Positions 41,632-51,750 of a stretch of DNA of 64,000 nt are shown here, one piece after another. Under the pieces are notes generated by a model. The model saw only the letters and a program-made list of their open reading frames with translations, was not told where the DNA came from and searched no databases. A program made the translations under genes and the position numbers. The stretch is taken from contig NZ_CP120742.1 of NCBI RefSeq assembly GCF_029581275.1, positions 4,526,501 through 4,590,500 on the forward strand. The letters are read 5' to 3'. Source of the stretch: Micromonospora sp. WMMD1155 (lineage in GTDB: Bacteria; Actinomycetota; Actinomycetes; Mycobacteriales; Micromonosporaceae). Each line of letters begins with the position of its first letter. The stretch's first letter is position 1.

Positions 41632-43230
41632 GTGGGGGAGGAACCAGGCACCGACGACAGGACAACCAACCGACCGCGACGGTCAGCGGCCTCGGCACGT
41701 ACCGCGGAGGCCGGGGCGCCGCCGGACGACGCCCGCGGCCCGGAACCGGGCGGGGCGCCACGCACGGCGGAACCGCCACCGGCGGTGCCGCTGCGCGGGC
41801 TGGACGGGGCCGCCGGGCTCGCCGCGTTGCGCGGCCTGCTGGACCGGCCGCTCGCCTCCTACTACCTGCTGCTGTCCTGTGCCGGCCTGCTGCTGCTGAT
41901 CGGGTTGACCATGGTCTTCTCGGCGACCAGCGTGAAGGACTACGCCGAGGACGGCAACGCCTCGGCGTCGGTGACCAAGCAGGCCATCTTCGCGGTGATC
42001 GGCATCGGGGCGTTCTGGGCCTGCCAACGGCTGCCCGCCAGCACCTACCGGTCGCTGGGCCGGCCGCTGCTGTTCGCCTCGATCGGGCTGTTGCTCCTGC
42101 TCAACCTGCTGCTCGCCTACGCCCGGCTGACCCACCAGGACTCCGCCCGGATCGGCCCGATCGAGGCGCGGCTGCTCTGGCTGTTCATCGGCGGAATCCA
42201 GGTGCAGCCCTCGGAGCTGGCCAAGTTCGCGCTGGTGTTGTGGGGCGCGCACCTGATCGCCCGCAAGGGTGCCGCGTTGGGTTGGTGGCGGGAGTTGGCC
42301 ACCCCGCTCTTCCCGGTGATGGGCCTGCTCTTCGTGCTTGTCGGTTACAACGACGTCGGCACGATGCTCTGCCTGCTCGCCCTGGTGGTGGGGCTGCTCT
42401 GGGCCGCCGGCGTCCGGATGCGGGTCTTCGGCGTGCTGACCGTGGTCGGGCTGCTCGGTGTCGGCCTGCTCGTCGCGGTGGCCTCGCTCGGTGCCGGCTC
42501 CGGCGAGCGCGGCGCGGACAACTACCGCCTCGCCCGGCTGGCCATGTTCTTCAGCCCGCCGGACCCGGAGACCTGCAAGCTCGACGGGTGCCTCCAGTTC
42601 TACCAGGGGCGGCTGGCCATCGAGCACGGCGGCTGGTTCGGCGTCGGGTTGGGCAAGGGCAGCCTGAAGTGGGACTGGCTGCCCGAGGCGCACAACGACT
42701 TCATCTTCGCGATCATCGCCGAGGAGTTGGGCGTGATCGGCTGTGCGGTGGTGCTCGCCCTGTTCGCCGTCCTCGCGTACACCGGGTTGCGGATCGCCCG
42801 CCGGGTCGACGACCCGTTCCGGCGGCTCGCCGCCGCCGCGGTGACCACCTGGCTGGTCAGCCAAGCCGTGATCAACATCGGTGGGGTGGTCGGGCTGCTG
42901 CCGATCACCGGCCTGCCGCTGCCGTTCATCTCCGACGGCGGAAGTGCCCTGGTGGTGACGTTGGCGGGCATCGGCATGCTGGCGTCCTTCGCCCGCGCCG
43001 AACCCGATGCGGCCAGAGCACTGCATGCCCGTCCGCCGGCCCGGTGGGTCCGACTACTCTGGGCCCCGTTGCCGCCGCTTCCCGGCCGGCGCCGCCGACC
43101 GGCGACGCCACCGGCGGCCCGAGGGCCCGTGCCCCGGTCGCGGGAGCGACGGAAGGACGACCAGGCCGCACCGCGCGGTGTCCGGCAGGGCCGGAGCCGT
43201 CAGGGTACGGCGAGCGAGAGGAGACGCTGA
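41632..43230 (+). CDS. ftsW: Lipid II polymerase FtsW
   Basis: 532 residues from GTG 41632. A 70-residue Pro/Ala-rich cytoplasmic tail, ten membrane helices, IQVQPSELAKFALVLWG, the DFIFAIIAEELGVIG segment and LLPITGLPLPFISDGGSALV identify a SEDS glycosyltransferase. The open frame begins at 41554, inside the repeat, so the true start must be downstream; GTG at 41593 or 41608 are alternatives. The stop overlaps the murG ATG (TGATG). A long basic C-terminal tail follows the last helix. Confidence 0.92.
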   Translation: MGEEPGTDDRTTNRPRRSAASARTAEAGAPPDDARGPEPGGAPRTAEPPPAVPLRGLDGAAGLAALRGLLDRPLASYYLLLSCAGLLLLIGLTMVFSATSVKDYAEDGNASASVTKQAIFAVIGIGAFWACQRLPASTYRSLGRPLLFASIGLLLLLNLLLAYARLTHQDSARIGPIEARLLWLFIGGIQVQPSELAKFALVLWGAHLIARKGAALGWWRELATPLFPVMGLLFVLVGYNDVGTMLCLLALVVGLLWAAGVRMRVFGVLTVVGLLGVGLLVAVASLGAGSGERGADNYRLARLAMFFSPPDPETCKLDGCLQFYQGRLAIEHGGWFGVGLGKGSLKWDWLPEAHNDFIFAIIAEELGVIGCAVVLALFAVLAYTGLRIARRVDDPFRRLAAAAVTTWLVSQAVINIGGVVGLLPITGLPLPFISDGGSALVVTLAGIGMLASFARAEPDAARALHARPPARWVRLLWAPLPPLPGRRRRPATPPAARGPVPRSRERRKDDQAAPRGVRQGRSRQGTASERRR

Positions 43231-44336
43231 TGGGTCCGCTGCGTTCGGTGGTGCTCGCGGGAGGTGGCACCGGGGGGCACGTCTACCCGCTGCTCGCCTT
43301 CGCCGACTGCCTGCGCCGACACGACCCGGGCGTCCGGATCACCTGCCTCGGCACACCACGCGGCATGGAGAACGACCTGATCCCGCCACAGGGCTACGAT
43401 CTGCGGCCGATCCCGGCGTACCAGCTGCCCCGGTCGGTCAACATGAACCTGGTCCGTACCCCGGGCCGGATGTGGACCGCGGCGCGCGCCGCGGGCAAGG
43501 TGATCGACGAGGTGAAGGCCGACGTGGTCGTCGGCTTCGGCGGGTACGTCTCGGTGCCGGCCTACCTGGCCGCCTGGCGTCGGGAGATGCCCATGGTGAT
43601 CCACGAGGTGAACGTGCCGCCGGGCGTGGCCAACCGGCTCGGAATGAAGTTCACCAAGAACGTCGCCGTCGGCTTCCCGCACCAGCCGAGCCAGGCCGAG
43701 TCGCTGCGCGACGCCACCATCGTCGGGGTGCCGCTGCGCCGCAGCATCGCCGCACTGGACCGGTACGCGCTTCGCAACGCCGCCCGCGCCCACTTCGGGC
43801 TCCGCCCGGACCTGCCGGTGCTCTTCGTCTCCGGCGGCTCGTCGGGCGCCCGCTCGATCAACCTGGCGGTGTCCGGGGCGGCCAAGGAGTTGGCCCGCAA
43901 CGGCGTGCAGGTGCTGCACGTGATGGGCGCCCGCAACGAGCCGGTGCCGATCCCCACCGACCTGCCCGTGCCGTACGTGACCCTGCCGTACCTGTCCGAG
44001 ATGGAGCTGGGCTACGCCGCGGCCGACCTGATGCTGGCCCGGGGCGGCGCGATGACCGTCGCCGAGGTCTCCGCGATCGGGCTGCCGACGATCTACGTGC
44101 CGTACCCGCACAGCAACCAGGAGCAGCGGCGCAACGCCCTGCCCGTGGTGGAGGCCGGCGGCGGGATCCTGGTCGACGACGCCGAACTCACCCCGGACTG
44201 GCTGGAGCGCACCGTCATCCCGCTCATCCGCGACCCGCAGCGGTTGCAGGGGATGGGCGCCGCCGCGGCGAGGTACGGGCGACGGGACGGTGACGAGGCG
44301 CTGCGCTCCTTCGTGCTGCAGGCGGTGGCTCGATGA
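43230..44336 (+). CDS. murG: Lipid II synthase MurG
   Basis: 368 residues, GT-B fold. VLAGGGTGGHVYPLLAFAD (N-terminal glycine-rich loop), VIHEVNVPPGVANRLG, SGGSSGARSINLAV and ARGGAMTVAEVSAIGLPTIY are conserved. It adds GlcNAc to lipid I. The ATG is coupled to the ftsW stop, with GAGAGGAGA upstream. Confidence 0.96.
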   Translation: MGPLRSVVLAGGGTGGHVYPLLAFADCLRRHDPGVRITCLGTPRGMENDLIPPQGYDLRPIPAYQLPRSVNMNLVRTPGRMWTAARAAGKVIDEVKADVVVGFGGYVSVPAYLAAWRREMPMVIHEVNVPPGVANRLGMKFTKNVAVGFPHQPSQAESLRDATIVGVPLRRSIAALDRYALRNAARAHFGLRPDLPVLFVSGGSSGARSINLAVSGAAKELARNGVQVLHVMGARNEPVPIPTDLPVPYVTLPYLSEMELGYAAADLMLARGGAMTVAEVSAIGLPTIYVPYPHSNQEQRRNALPVVEAGGGILVDDAELTPDWLERTVIPLIRDPQRLQGMGAAAARYGRRDGDEALRSFVLQAVAR

Positions 44337-45889
44337 CCGCGCAGTTCACCCCGGCCGGCACGCTCACCGCCGAGGATCTGGGCACGGTCCATCTGATCGG
44401 GGTCGGTGGGGTGGGCATGCTCGGCGTGGCCCGGCTGCTGCTCACCCGGGGCATCCGGGTGTCCGGCAGCGATCTGCGGGAGTGGCCCTCGCTCGCCGGG
44501 CTGCGGGCGCTCGGCGGCACCATCTACCTCAGCCACGAGACGACCAACCTCGACGGCGTCGACACCGTCGTCTACTCCTCGGCCATCCCGCAGGACCACC
44601 TGGAGCTGGTCGAGGCGCGTCGGCGCGGCCTGCGGGTGCTGCACCGCTCCGAGGCGTTGGCCGCGGCGATGACCGGTCGCCGGGCGATCGCGGTGGCCGG
44701 CACGCACGGGAAGACCACCACCACGTCGATGGTGACGATGGTGTTGCAGCAGGCCGGGGTGGACCCGTCCTTCGTGATCGGCGGCGAGATCTCCGAGGTC
44801 GGCTCGGGCGCCCACCACGGCACCGGCGAGCACTTCGTGGTCGAGGCGGACGAGAGCGACCGCTCGTTCCTGATCTACCGCCCGTACGTCTCGATCATCA
44901 CCAACGTCGAGGCGGACCACCTGAACACCTACGGCGACTACGCGACGCTGGAGGCGGCGTTCGTCGAGTTCGCGCGCCTCACCGACCCGGCCGGGTTCAT
45001 CATCACCTGCGCCGACGACGCGGGCGGTCGACGGCTGGCCGAGAGCCTTCGCGCCGAGGGGCGGCGGGTGTTCACCTACGGCGAGGCCGCCGACGCCGAC
45101 CTGCGGTTGACCGAGATCTCCTCCTCGGCGCGTGGGGTGCGCTACCTGGCCGCCATCGACGGCCGGTCGCTGGGCGAGTTCCGGCTGCCGGTGCCGGGGC
45201 GGCACATGGGGCTCAACAGCGCCTCCGCGGTGCTGGCCGCGTACCTCCTGGAGTTGCCCCTGGAGGCGGCGGAGGCCGCGCTGGCGGTCTTTCCCGGGGT
45301 GCGACGGCGCTTCGAGCGCAAGGGTGTCGCGGACGGCGTGCTGGTCTACGACGAGTACGCCTACCATCCGACGTCGATGACGCTGGCGTTGCAGACGCTG
45401 CGCGAGGTGGCCGGGGACGGGCGGTTGATCGTCGTCTTCCAGCCGTACCGGCTGTACCGCACCCGCGACAACCAGGCGGAGATCGCGGAGGCCCTCGCCA
45501 TCGCCGACGAGGTGGTCCTGCTGGAGGTCTTCGGGCCGGGCGAGCTGCGCCAGCCCGGCGAGGGCTCGGCGGCGCTGATCGCGGCGGTGGACCTGCCCGC
45601 CGACCGCAAGGTCTTCGTCGACTCGTGGGAGGCCGCGCCGGTCGAGGTGGCCCGTCGGGCCCGCCCGGGGGACGTGGTGGTGACCATGGGTGCCCCGCCG
45701 ATCTCGCTGATGGGCGACGAGTTGCTGGCCGCGCTGGGGGAGCGGCCGGCCGGCTCCGCGACGGTCGACCCGGTGGGCGCCGCCCCGGTGCTCGGTGATC
45801 CGGTGCCGGGTGGGGCCACGGCCGGCGGCGACGGTGCGGCCCTCGGTGGCACCGCCGCCCCCGGCGGCACTGCGCCCACGGCCGGATGA
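44333..45889 (+). CDS. murC: UDP-MurNAc:L-alanine (or glycine) ligase MurC
   Basis: 518 residues. HLIGVGGVGMLGVARLLLT, P-loop AVAGTHGKTTTTSMVTMV, VEADESDRSFLIY, and YDEYAYHPTSMTLAL are Mur ligase marks. It adds the first stem residue; Micromonospora is known to use glycine there, so specificity is uncertain. The last 50 residues (after about 468) are a Gly/Ala/Pro-rich extension outside the ligase fold. No murB follows; ftsQ comes directly with an ATGA overlap. Confidence 0.94.
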   Translation: MTAQFTPAGTLTAEDLGTVHLIGVGGVGMLGVARLLLTRGIRVSGSDLREWPSLAGLRALGGTIYLSHETTNLDGVDTVVYSSAIPQDHLELVEARRRGLRVLHRSEALAAAMTGRRAIAVAGTHGKTTTTSMVTMVLQQAGVDPSFVIGGEISEVGSGAHHGTGEHFVVEADESDRSFLIYRPYVSIITNVEADHLNTYGDYATLEAAFVEFARLTDPAGFIITCADDAGGRRLAESLRAEGRRVFTYGEAADADLRLTEISSSARGVRYLAAIDGRSLGEFRLPVPGRHMGLNSASAVLAAYLLELPLEAAEAALAVFPGVRRRFERKGVADGVLVYDEYAYHPTSMTLALQTLREVAGDGRLIVVFQPYRLYRTRDNQAEIAEALAIADEVVLLEVFGPGELRQPGEGSAALIAAVDLPADRKVFVDSWEAAPVEVARRARPGDVVVTMGAPPISLMGDELLAALGERPAGSATVDPVGAAPVLGDPVPGGATAGGDGAALGGTAAPGGTAPTAG

Positions 45890-46704
45890 GTCCCGGGCCG
45901 GCCCGAGGGCGGACCAGCGCCGGCGACGGCGGCGTACCGCGCCGTGGTCCGGCCCGGCGTTGGCAACTCGTCCGGGCCGGTCGGGACGCCGTTCCGCCCT
46001 CGACCCGCCGGTTCATGGCCCGGGCCCGGCAGCGCCGGATGCGCGCCGCACTGCCCTGGGCGGTGGCCGCCGGGGTGCTGGCGCTGGCCGGGCTGGTCGC
46101 CTGGACGGTGCTCGGCACCGGGCTGTTCGGTGTGCGGGAGGTACGGGTCGAGGGTGCCGATCTGGTGACCCCGGTGCAGGTTCACGACGCGGTGGCGGTG
46201 CCGGACGGGGTGCCGCTGGCCCGGGTGGACCTGGCCGCCGCCGCCCGTCGCGTCGGCGCGCTGGCCCCGGTGGAGCGGGCCACCGTGTCCCGGGACTGGC
46301 CCGGCACGCTCGTGGTGCGGGTGACCGAGCGGACTCCGGTGGCGGCGGTGCCGCAGGGGCAGGGGTTCGCCCTGATCGACCGCAGCGGGGTGGCGTTCCG
46401 CACGGTGGATCGACGACCCGCCGAGTTGCCCCAGGTGACGGTGGGCCGGCCGGCCGCCGACGACCCGGGCACCCGCGCCGGGCTGGAGGTGCTCGTGGCG
46501 TTGACCCCGCAGCTGCGCGCCGAGGTGGTGGACGTGAACGTGGAAGGGTTGGCCCGGATCACCCTGCGGCTGAAGGGGGACCGGACGGTGGTCTGGGGCG
46601 ACGCGACGCGGGGCACCGACAAGGCGCGGGTGGCCACCGCGCTGCTCGACCAGGACGCCGATCGGATCGACGTGAGCGCGCCGGACGTGGTGACCTTCCG
46701 GTGA
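45886..46704 (+). CDS. ftsQ: Divisome protein FtsQ
   Basis: 272 residues: basic cytoplasmic tail, one membrane helix (about 56-77), a POTRA domain (FGVREVRVEGADLVTPVQVH) and FtsQ beta domain (ALIDRSGVAFRTV). It bridges early and late division proteins with FtsL and FtsB. ATGA overlap with murC. Confidence 0.9.
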   Translation: MSPGPARGRTSAGDGGVPRRGPARRWQLVRAGRDAVPPSTRRFMARARQRRMRAALPWAVAAGVLALAGLVAWTVLGTGLFGVREVRVEGADLVTPVQVHDAVAVPDGVPLARVDLAAAARRVGALAPVERATVSRDWPGTLVVRVTERTPVAAVPQGQGFALIDRSGVAFRTVDRRPAELPQVTVGRPAADDPGTRAGLEVLVALTPQLRAEVVDVNVEGLARITLRLKGDRTVVWGDATRGTDKARVATALLDQDADRIDVSAPDVVTFR

Positions 46705-46739
46705 ACCGGGAAGCGCGTGACGCCGTGACCCGTTGCGCT

Positions 46740-46762
46740 CCGCCCGGCGACACGCCGGGCGG
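46740..46762 (+). terminator. Hairpin after ftsQ
   Basis: CCGCCCGGC (46740-46748), loop GACAC, GCCGGGCGG (46754-46762); 9 bp perfect. It lacks a long T-run but lies between ftsQ and the ftsZ promoter and could partly end upstream transcription. Confidence 0.5.
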
Positions 46763-46815
46763 GTCCTTGGCTCATGGCGTGGTGGCGCTTACGTTGCCCC
46801 GAAGAGGTTCAGTGG

Positions 46816-46844
46816 TTGACATAACTGTAAGCCTCTAGTAGAGG
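46816..46844 (+). promoter_or_regulatory. ftsZ promoter
   Basis: TTGACA (46816-46821), 17-base spacer, TAGAGG (46839-46844). The best sigma-70-type match in the window. The leader to the ATG is about 100 bases. Confidence 0.7.
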
Positions 46845-46950
46845 GTGAGGGTTCACCCCTGATCCTCGCTGGTGACAGCTGTCGTCGGCCGCTGGTCTGG
46901 CCACGCCGTACCCGGTCGGCCGAAGCCAATCTCGAAGGAAAGGACCGGAG

Positions 46951-48066
46951 ATGACACCTCCGCACAACTACCTGGCGGTCATCAAGGTCGTCGGCATCGG
47001 GGGCGGCGGCGTCAACGCCGTCAACCGGATGATCGAGGTTGGGCTCAAGGGCGTCGAGTTCATCGCGATCAACACCGATGCGCAGGCGCTGCTGATGAGT
47101 GACGCCGACGTGAAGCTCGACGTCGGCCGGGAGTTGACCCGCGGCCTGGGCGCCGGGGCCAACCCGGACGTCGGCAAGAACGCCGCCGAGGACCACCGCG
47201 ACGAGATCGAGGAGGTGCTCAAGGGCGCCGACATGGTCTTCGTGACCTGCGGTGAGGGCGGCGGCACCGGCACCGGTGGCGCGCCCGTGGTGGCCAACAT
47301 CGCGCGCAAGCTCGGCGCGCTGACGATCGGTGTGGTGACCCGCCCGTTCTCCTTCGAGGGCAAGCGCCGTCAGGTGCAGGCCGAGTCGGGGATAGACGAA
47401 CTCCGCAACCAGTGCGACACGCTGATCGTGATCCCGAACGACCGGCTGCTGGCCCTGGGCGACCGCAACATCAGCATGATGGACGCGTTCCGCACGGCCG
47501 ACCAGGTGCTGCTCTCCGGTGTGCAGGGCATCACCGACCTGATCACCACCCCGGGTCTGATCAACCTGGACTTCGCCGACGTCAAGAGCGTGATGAGCGG
47601 CGCCGGCAGCGCGTTGATGGGCATCGGCAGCGCCCGCGGTGAGAACCGCGCGGTGGAGGCGGCCGAGGCGGCCATCTCCAGCCCGCTGCTGGAGCAGAGC
47701 ATGGACGGCGCGCGCGGCGTGCTGCTCTCCATCGCCGGCGGTTCCGACCTCGGCCTGTTCGAGATCAACGACGCCGCCCAGCTGGTCACCGACGCGGCCC
47801 ACCCGGACGCCAACATCATCTTCGGTGCGGTGATCGACGACGCGCTCGGCGACGAGGTGCGGGTGACGGTCATCGCGGCGGGCTTCGACGGCGGTACGCC
47901 CGCGTACAAGGCGGCCGAGCCGACCCGCAAGACCAACACCAACCAGCCGGCGCCGCAGAGCACGCCGGTGTCGGCACCGGCGACCAATCCGGCTCCGGCG
48001 CAGTCGCCGCGCCGCGTGCTCTTCGACGACGTGGACGTTCCCGACTTCCTCAAGAACGGTTCCTGA
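46951..48066 (+). CDS. ftsZ: Cell-division GTPase FtsZ
   Basis: 371 residues. [17 protein letters not shown], tubulin signature GGGTGTG (103-109), the T7 loop around [11 protein letters not shown] and the C-terminal peptide [12 protein letters not shown] that binds partners such as SepF. It polymerises into the Z ring. The ATG has AAGGAAAGGACCGGAG before it. Confidence 0.98.
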   Translation: MTPPHNYLAVIKVVGIGGGGVNAVNRMIEVGLKGVEFIAINTDAQALLMSDADVKLDVGRELTRGLGAGANPDVGKNAAEDHRDEIEEVLKGADMVFVTCGEGGGTGTGGAPVVANIARKLGALTIGVVTRPFSFEGKRRQVQAESGIDELRNQCDTLIVIPNDRLLALGDRNISMMDAFRTADQVLLSGVQGITDLITTPGLINLDFADVKSVMSGAGSALMGIGSARGENRAVEAAEAAISSPLLEQSMDGARGVLLSIAGGSDLGLFEINDAAQLVTDAAHPDANIIFGAVIDDALGDEVRVTVIAAGFDGGTPAYKAAEPTRKTNTNQPAPQSTPVSAPATNPAPAQSPRRVLFDDVDVPDFLKNGS

Positions 48067-48075
48067 GCAGCGCCG

Positions 48076-48819
48076 ATGACCGACAGCTCAGCCACGGTGC
48101 GGCCGGAACGGCACGCCGAGATCGCGGCCGGCCTCACTCAGGTGCGGTCCCGGATCGCCGACGCCTGCGCGCTGGCCGGACGGGACCGCGCCGACGTCAC
48201 GATGATCGCGGTGACCAAGACCTACCCGGCCGGCGACGTGTTGGCGTTGGCCGGGCTCGGGGTGACCGACATGGGGGAGAACCGCGACCAGGAGGCGGCC
48301 GTCAAGGCCGCCGAGGTGGCGGCGGCCGGGGTGCGTCCCCGGTGGCATTTCATCGGTCAGTTGCAGCGCAACAAGGCCCGCTCGGTGGTCCGGTACGCCG
48401 ACGTGGTGCACTCCGTCGACAGTGTCCGGCTGGCCCGGGCGTTGGCCACCGCGACCGCCGACCGGGAGTCGCCGCTCGACGTCCTGGTCCAGGTGAGCAT
48501 CGACGGCGACGCGGCCCGGGGCGGGGCGTTGCCCGGGTCGGCCGATCCGGGCGCCGGGCTGGAGCCGGTGGCCGAGGCGGTGGCCGACGCGTCCGGGCTG
48601 CGTCTGGTCGGCCTCATGGCGGTCGCACCGCTGGGTTGGGAACCGGAGCGGGCATTCGCCGGCCTCGCCGAGGTTGCCGACGTGTTTCGGCGCATCCACC
48701 CGGGAGCGACAGAGCTGTCCGCGGGGATGAGTGGCGATTTCGAGGTCGCGATCCGATATGGCGCGACACATGTCCGCGTCGGTAGCGCGTTGCTCGGAAT
48801 GCGTTCCACGCTGCGGTAG
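48076..48819 (+). CDS. yggS: YggS-family PLP-binding protein
   Basis: 247 residues. [15 protein letters not shown] (PLP Lys), [29 protein letters not shown] and [18 protein letters not shown] followed by [10 protein letters not shown] identify a PLP homeostasis protein. It starts 9 bases after ftsZ; the ylmD-type gene often found between them is absent. Confidence 0.94.
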   Translation: MTDSSATVRPERHAEIAAGLTQVRSRIADACALAGRDRADVTMIAVTKTYPAGDVLALAGLGVTDMGENRDQEAAVKAAEVAAAGVRPRWHFIGQLQRNKARSVVRYADVVHSVDSVRLARALATATADRESPLDVLVQVSIDGDAARGGALPGSADPGAGLEPVAEAVADASGLRLVGLMAVAPLGWEPERAFAGLAEVADVFRRIHPGATELSAGMSGDFEVAIRYGATHVRVGSALLGMRSTLR

Positions 48820-49009
48820 CCTGACCGCGAGACATGCAAATTACATCAGTGTTGTTTCAGAGGCGGCGTCTCCTGGTCGGGGGTCGTGGCGCGCGACGCG
48901 AATCGCGCGCCGGGGGATTGCCGTCTCGGTCCGATGGGCATGGTTGTCCACTCGCGACGGGCGACATGGCACGGGGGCGCGTGCCGCACGGCGGACGGAA
49001 GGGCGCGGG
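48820..49009. other. 190-base gap upstream of sepF
   Basis: No supported gene. It starts with an AT-rich island (48836-48862), unusual in this genome, that probably holds the sepF promoter; no exact box can be assigned. Confidence 0.45.
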
Positions 49010-49702
49010 ATGGGTGCACTGCGCAAGGCGGGGGTCTGGCTCGGTCTGGTCGAGGAAGACGACGAGCGGGCCTACGACGACGGTGGCTACGACAAGGGTG
49101 GCTACCGCGAGTCGCGTTACCGGCAGAGCCGGTACGCCGAGGAGTTCGCCGACGAGGACGAGGACGACACCGAGGAGCCGCCTGCTCCCCGGCCGCGGGT
49201 CAGCGAGCGGGGGCGGCTCTCCGAGCGCACGAGCGCGCGGTTGGGTGAGTCCGAGCGTGGTGACGGCGAGCGTCCGGAGCGGATCGAGCGGTCCAGCGTC
49301 CGGTCGATCACCCGGTCGTCGGCCGGTGAGACCTCCGGCGCGCTGACCTACCACACCCGCGACAACCTGGCCCTCGCGCCGCAGGTCACGGCACGTGAGC
49401 GGGCGTTGCCCGAGGAGGAGCAGCGGTACCAGATCACGACGCTGCACCCGACCACCTACCGCGAGGCGCGCACGATCGGTGAGCACTTCCGCGACGGGGT
49501 TCCGGTGATCATCAATCTCACCGAGATGGATGAGGCCGATGCCCGCCGTCTGGTGGACTTCGCCGCCGGTCTGGCGTTCGGCCTGCGCGGTACGATCGAG
49601 CGCGTGACCAATCGGGTGTTCCTGCTCTCACCGGCTAATGTCCAGGTCACCGCTGAGGACAAGGCCAAGATCGCTGAGGGCGGTTTTTTCAGCCTGAGTT
49701 GA
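49010..49702 (+). CDS. sepF: SepF, FtsZ membrane anchor
   Basis: 230 residues. N-terminal amphipathic helix [14 protein letters not shown] binds membrane, then an acidic/basic disordered linker (20-115) and the SepF core ([60 protein letters not shown]). In actinobacteria, which lack FtsA, SepF tethers FtsZ. Confidence 0.95.
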   Translation: MGALRKAGVWLGLVEEDDERAYDDGGYDKGGYRESRYRQSRYAEEFADEDEDDTEEPPAPRPRVSERGRLSERTSARLGESERGDGERPERIERSSVRSITRSSAGETSGALTYHTRDNLALAPQVTARERALPEEEQRYQITTLHPTTYREARTIGEHFRDGVPVIINLTEMDEADARRLVDFAAGLAFGLRGTIERVTNRVFLLSPANVQVTAEDKAKIAEGGFFSLS

Positions 49703-49732
49703 CCCCGCCCGACCCGAGGGACGTCGCTGACC

Positions 49733-50038
49733 GTGTTGTCGATCTTACTGCAAGTGCTGTACCTGATCCTTTATGTCTTCCTGCTCCTTCTCCTGTCCCG
49801 GTTCGTGTTGAGCGCCGTCCTGCAGTACGGCCGGCGCTGGCAACCGGGGCGCGGCGCATCGGCAGGATTGGAATCCGTGTGGAGCGTCACTGATCCCCCT
49901 CTCAACGCGTTGAGGCGTGTGATCCCTCCGCTGCGAATTGGTACCGTGAGCATCGACCTGGCCTCCCTTGTGCTCCTGGTTATCCTGTTCGTGCTGATGG
50001 AGTTCGTGTTAGGGCCGTCGATCAGGGCATCTGCCTGA
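49733..50038 (+). CDS. YggT-family membrane protein
   Basis: 101 residues with two hydrophobic blocks (about 3-30 and 73-93). [20 protein letters not shown] and [15 protein letters not shown] are YggT marks. GTG start. Its place between sepF and divIVA is conserved in Gram-positive bacteria. Confidence 0.9.
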   Translation: MLSILLQVLYLILYVFLLLLLSRFVLSAVLQYGRRWQPGRGASAGLESVWSVTDPPLNALRRVIPPLRIGTVSIDLASLVLLVILFVLMEFVLGPSIRASA

Positions 50039-50082
50039 TGACCGACGCGCTTTCGCGGCCGCAACTGACCCGAGGAGTTTCG

Positions 50083-50889
50083 ATGCCGCTGACCCCGGCC
50101 GACGTCCACAACGTCGCCTTCAAAAAGCCGCCGATCGGCAAGCGGGGGTATGACGAGGAAGAGGTCGACGCCTTCCTCGACGAGGTCGAGCGCGAGCTCG
50201 CCCGTCTCATCGAGGAGAACAACGAGCTGCGCGCCCAGGTGGAGCGCGGCGGCCGTGGCGGCGCCCCCGCGGGCCCCGGCGGCGACGCCCGACTGGCGGC
50301 GGAGCTCAACGACGTCAAGGCCCAGCTGGACCGGGTGCAGCGCGACAAGTCGGCGGCCGAGCAGGCCGCCCGCGCGATGCAGGCCGAGCTGGAGCAGGTC
50401 CGCACGACCGGCGGCCCCGCAGGGGTCACCGGTGACGGCGAGCAGCAGGCCCTGCGCGTGCTGATGATGGCTCAGCGCACCGCCGACGACCACGTGTCCG
50501 ACGCCCGCCGCGAGGCCGACAGCCTGCTGTCCGAGGCTCGCAGCAAGGCCGAGGAGGTGACCCGGGAGGCACGCGCGAAGGCTGACGCCCTCGAGCGGGA
50601 CGCCCGCCAGCGGCACCAGGAGGCCATGGGCGGCCTGGACGCCAAGCGCACCGCCCTGCAGAAGCACATCGAGGAGCTCAAGCAGTTCGAGCGTGAGTAC
50701 CGCACCCGGCTCAAGGCGTACCTGGAGAGCCAGCTGCGGGACCTCGACGGTCGCGGCCAGGGCCTCGAAGCCGAGATGACCCGCTCCGAAGCCGGCCGGG
50801 TCGCCGGCGGCAACGGGCTGGCCGCCGCGGGCCTCGCCGGTTCGTACGGTGGCGGCGGGCGCTCCGGCGCCCTCGAAGCCGGACGCTGA
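50083..50889 (+). CDS. divIVA: DivIVA/Wag31 polar growth protein
   Basis: 268 residues. [20 protein letters not shown] then [20 protein letters not shown] is the DivIVA N-terminal membrane-binding domain. A long coiled coil follows, with an unstructured Gly-rich interruption (about 62-80). The ATG at 50083 follows CGAGGAG; an in-frame GTG/ATG at 50038 is less likely. It directs tip growth in actinobacteria. The C-terminal tail is Gly-rich. Confidence 0.95.
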   Translation: MPLTPADVHNVAFKKPPIGKRGYDEEEVDAFLDEVERELARLIEENNELRAQVERGGRGGAPAGPGGDARLAAELNDVKAQLDRVQRDKSAAEQAARAMQAELEQVRTTGGPAGVTGDGEQQALRVLMMAQRTADDHVSDARREADSLLSEARSKAEEVTREARAKADALERDARQRHQEAMGGLDAKRTALQKHIEELKQFEREYRTRLKAYLESQLRDLDGRGQGLEAEMTRSEAGRVAGGNGLAAAGLAGSYGGGGRSGALEAGR

Positions 50890-50969
50890 GCACCGGCCGG
50901 CGATCGGTCTCCGACAATGGTGACGGTCGCCGGCCCCGCCTTGGCGGTACGACGCGGCGGGGGTGAGCC

Positions 50970-51740
50970 GTGATAGTCGCAAGTCTCCTGCTCATCCTCG
51001 TCGCGGTGGTCCTCCTGGTGCTCGGCCTGGCCGGTGGGTCCAGCTTCCTGCTGATCATTTCAATCGCGGCCAGTCTGCTGGCCGCCGTGGCGTTGGTGGT
51101 GGGCGCCCGCCAGGCAGCCGCCAACCGCGCGACGGTGGATCCCGATCGGACCAGCCGGCGACACCCCGACGGACCCCGCACGGCCAGCCAGGCCACGGGT
51201 TCCGCGTACGGGCCGCCGCTGGCCGAGCCGGAGGTGCCGGTCCAGCACGTGCCCACGACGGTCGGTACCGGCGGCACCGGGTGGCGGCAACCACCCGAGC
51301 CGCCGGTCGACGATGAGCCGCCGTTCGGCTCCCGGGCCGACGATGCCGCGCCGTTCGACGACGCCGCGCCGTTCGGCTCCCGGGCCGACGCTGCGCCGTT
51401 CGTGACGACGGCCGACGGCGTGTCCGCTCCCGCCCGGCCGGTCAGTCCCGCGTCGCCGTCCGCGACATCGACCGACGGCGCCCTCCACGACGGCCGCCCG
51501 GTGTCCGACGAGCCGGCGGAGCAGTCGGTCACCCCCGCCGAGGCGGCCCGGGTGGCGCGACTCCCCGACGCCGTGCAGGTGGTCGACGGTCACCCCCGCT
51601 ACCACCTCGCCAGCTGCCGCTACCTCGCCGACCGGGTGCCCGAGGAGCTGCCGGTCGCCGAGGCCGTCGAACTCGGTTTCACCCCCTGCGCGCACTGCGC
51701 GCCGGCCACCGCCCTGCTCGCCGACGTCCGGCCGATCTGA
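50970..51740 (+). CDS. Membrane protein with C-terminal Cys/His zinc-like motif
   Basis: 256 residues. Two membrane helices (1-22, 27-46), a Pro/Asp-rich linker with repeats of the type PFGSRADDAAPF (about 112-145), then a C-terminal domain: VVDGHPRYHLASCRYLA then GFTPCAHCAPATALL. The H-x3-C...C-x2-C layout resembles Ada-type zinc-binding tails. Function unknown. GTG start. Confidence 0.7.
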   Translation: MIVASLLLILVAVVLLVLGLAGGSSFLLIISIAASLLAAVALVVGARQAAANRATVDPDRTSRRHPDGPRTASQATGSAYGPPLAEPEVPVQHVPTTVGTGGTGWRQPPEPPVDDEPPFGSRADDAAPFDDAAPFGSRADAAPFVTTADGVSAPARPVSPASPSATSTDGALHDGRPVSDEPAEQSVTPAEAARVARLPDAVQVVDGHPRYHLASCRYLADRVPEELPVAEAVELGFTPCAHCAPATALLADVRPI

Positions 51741-51750
51741 AGCGGCGCCG

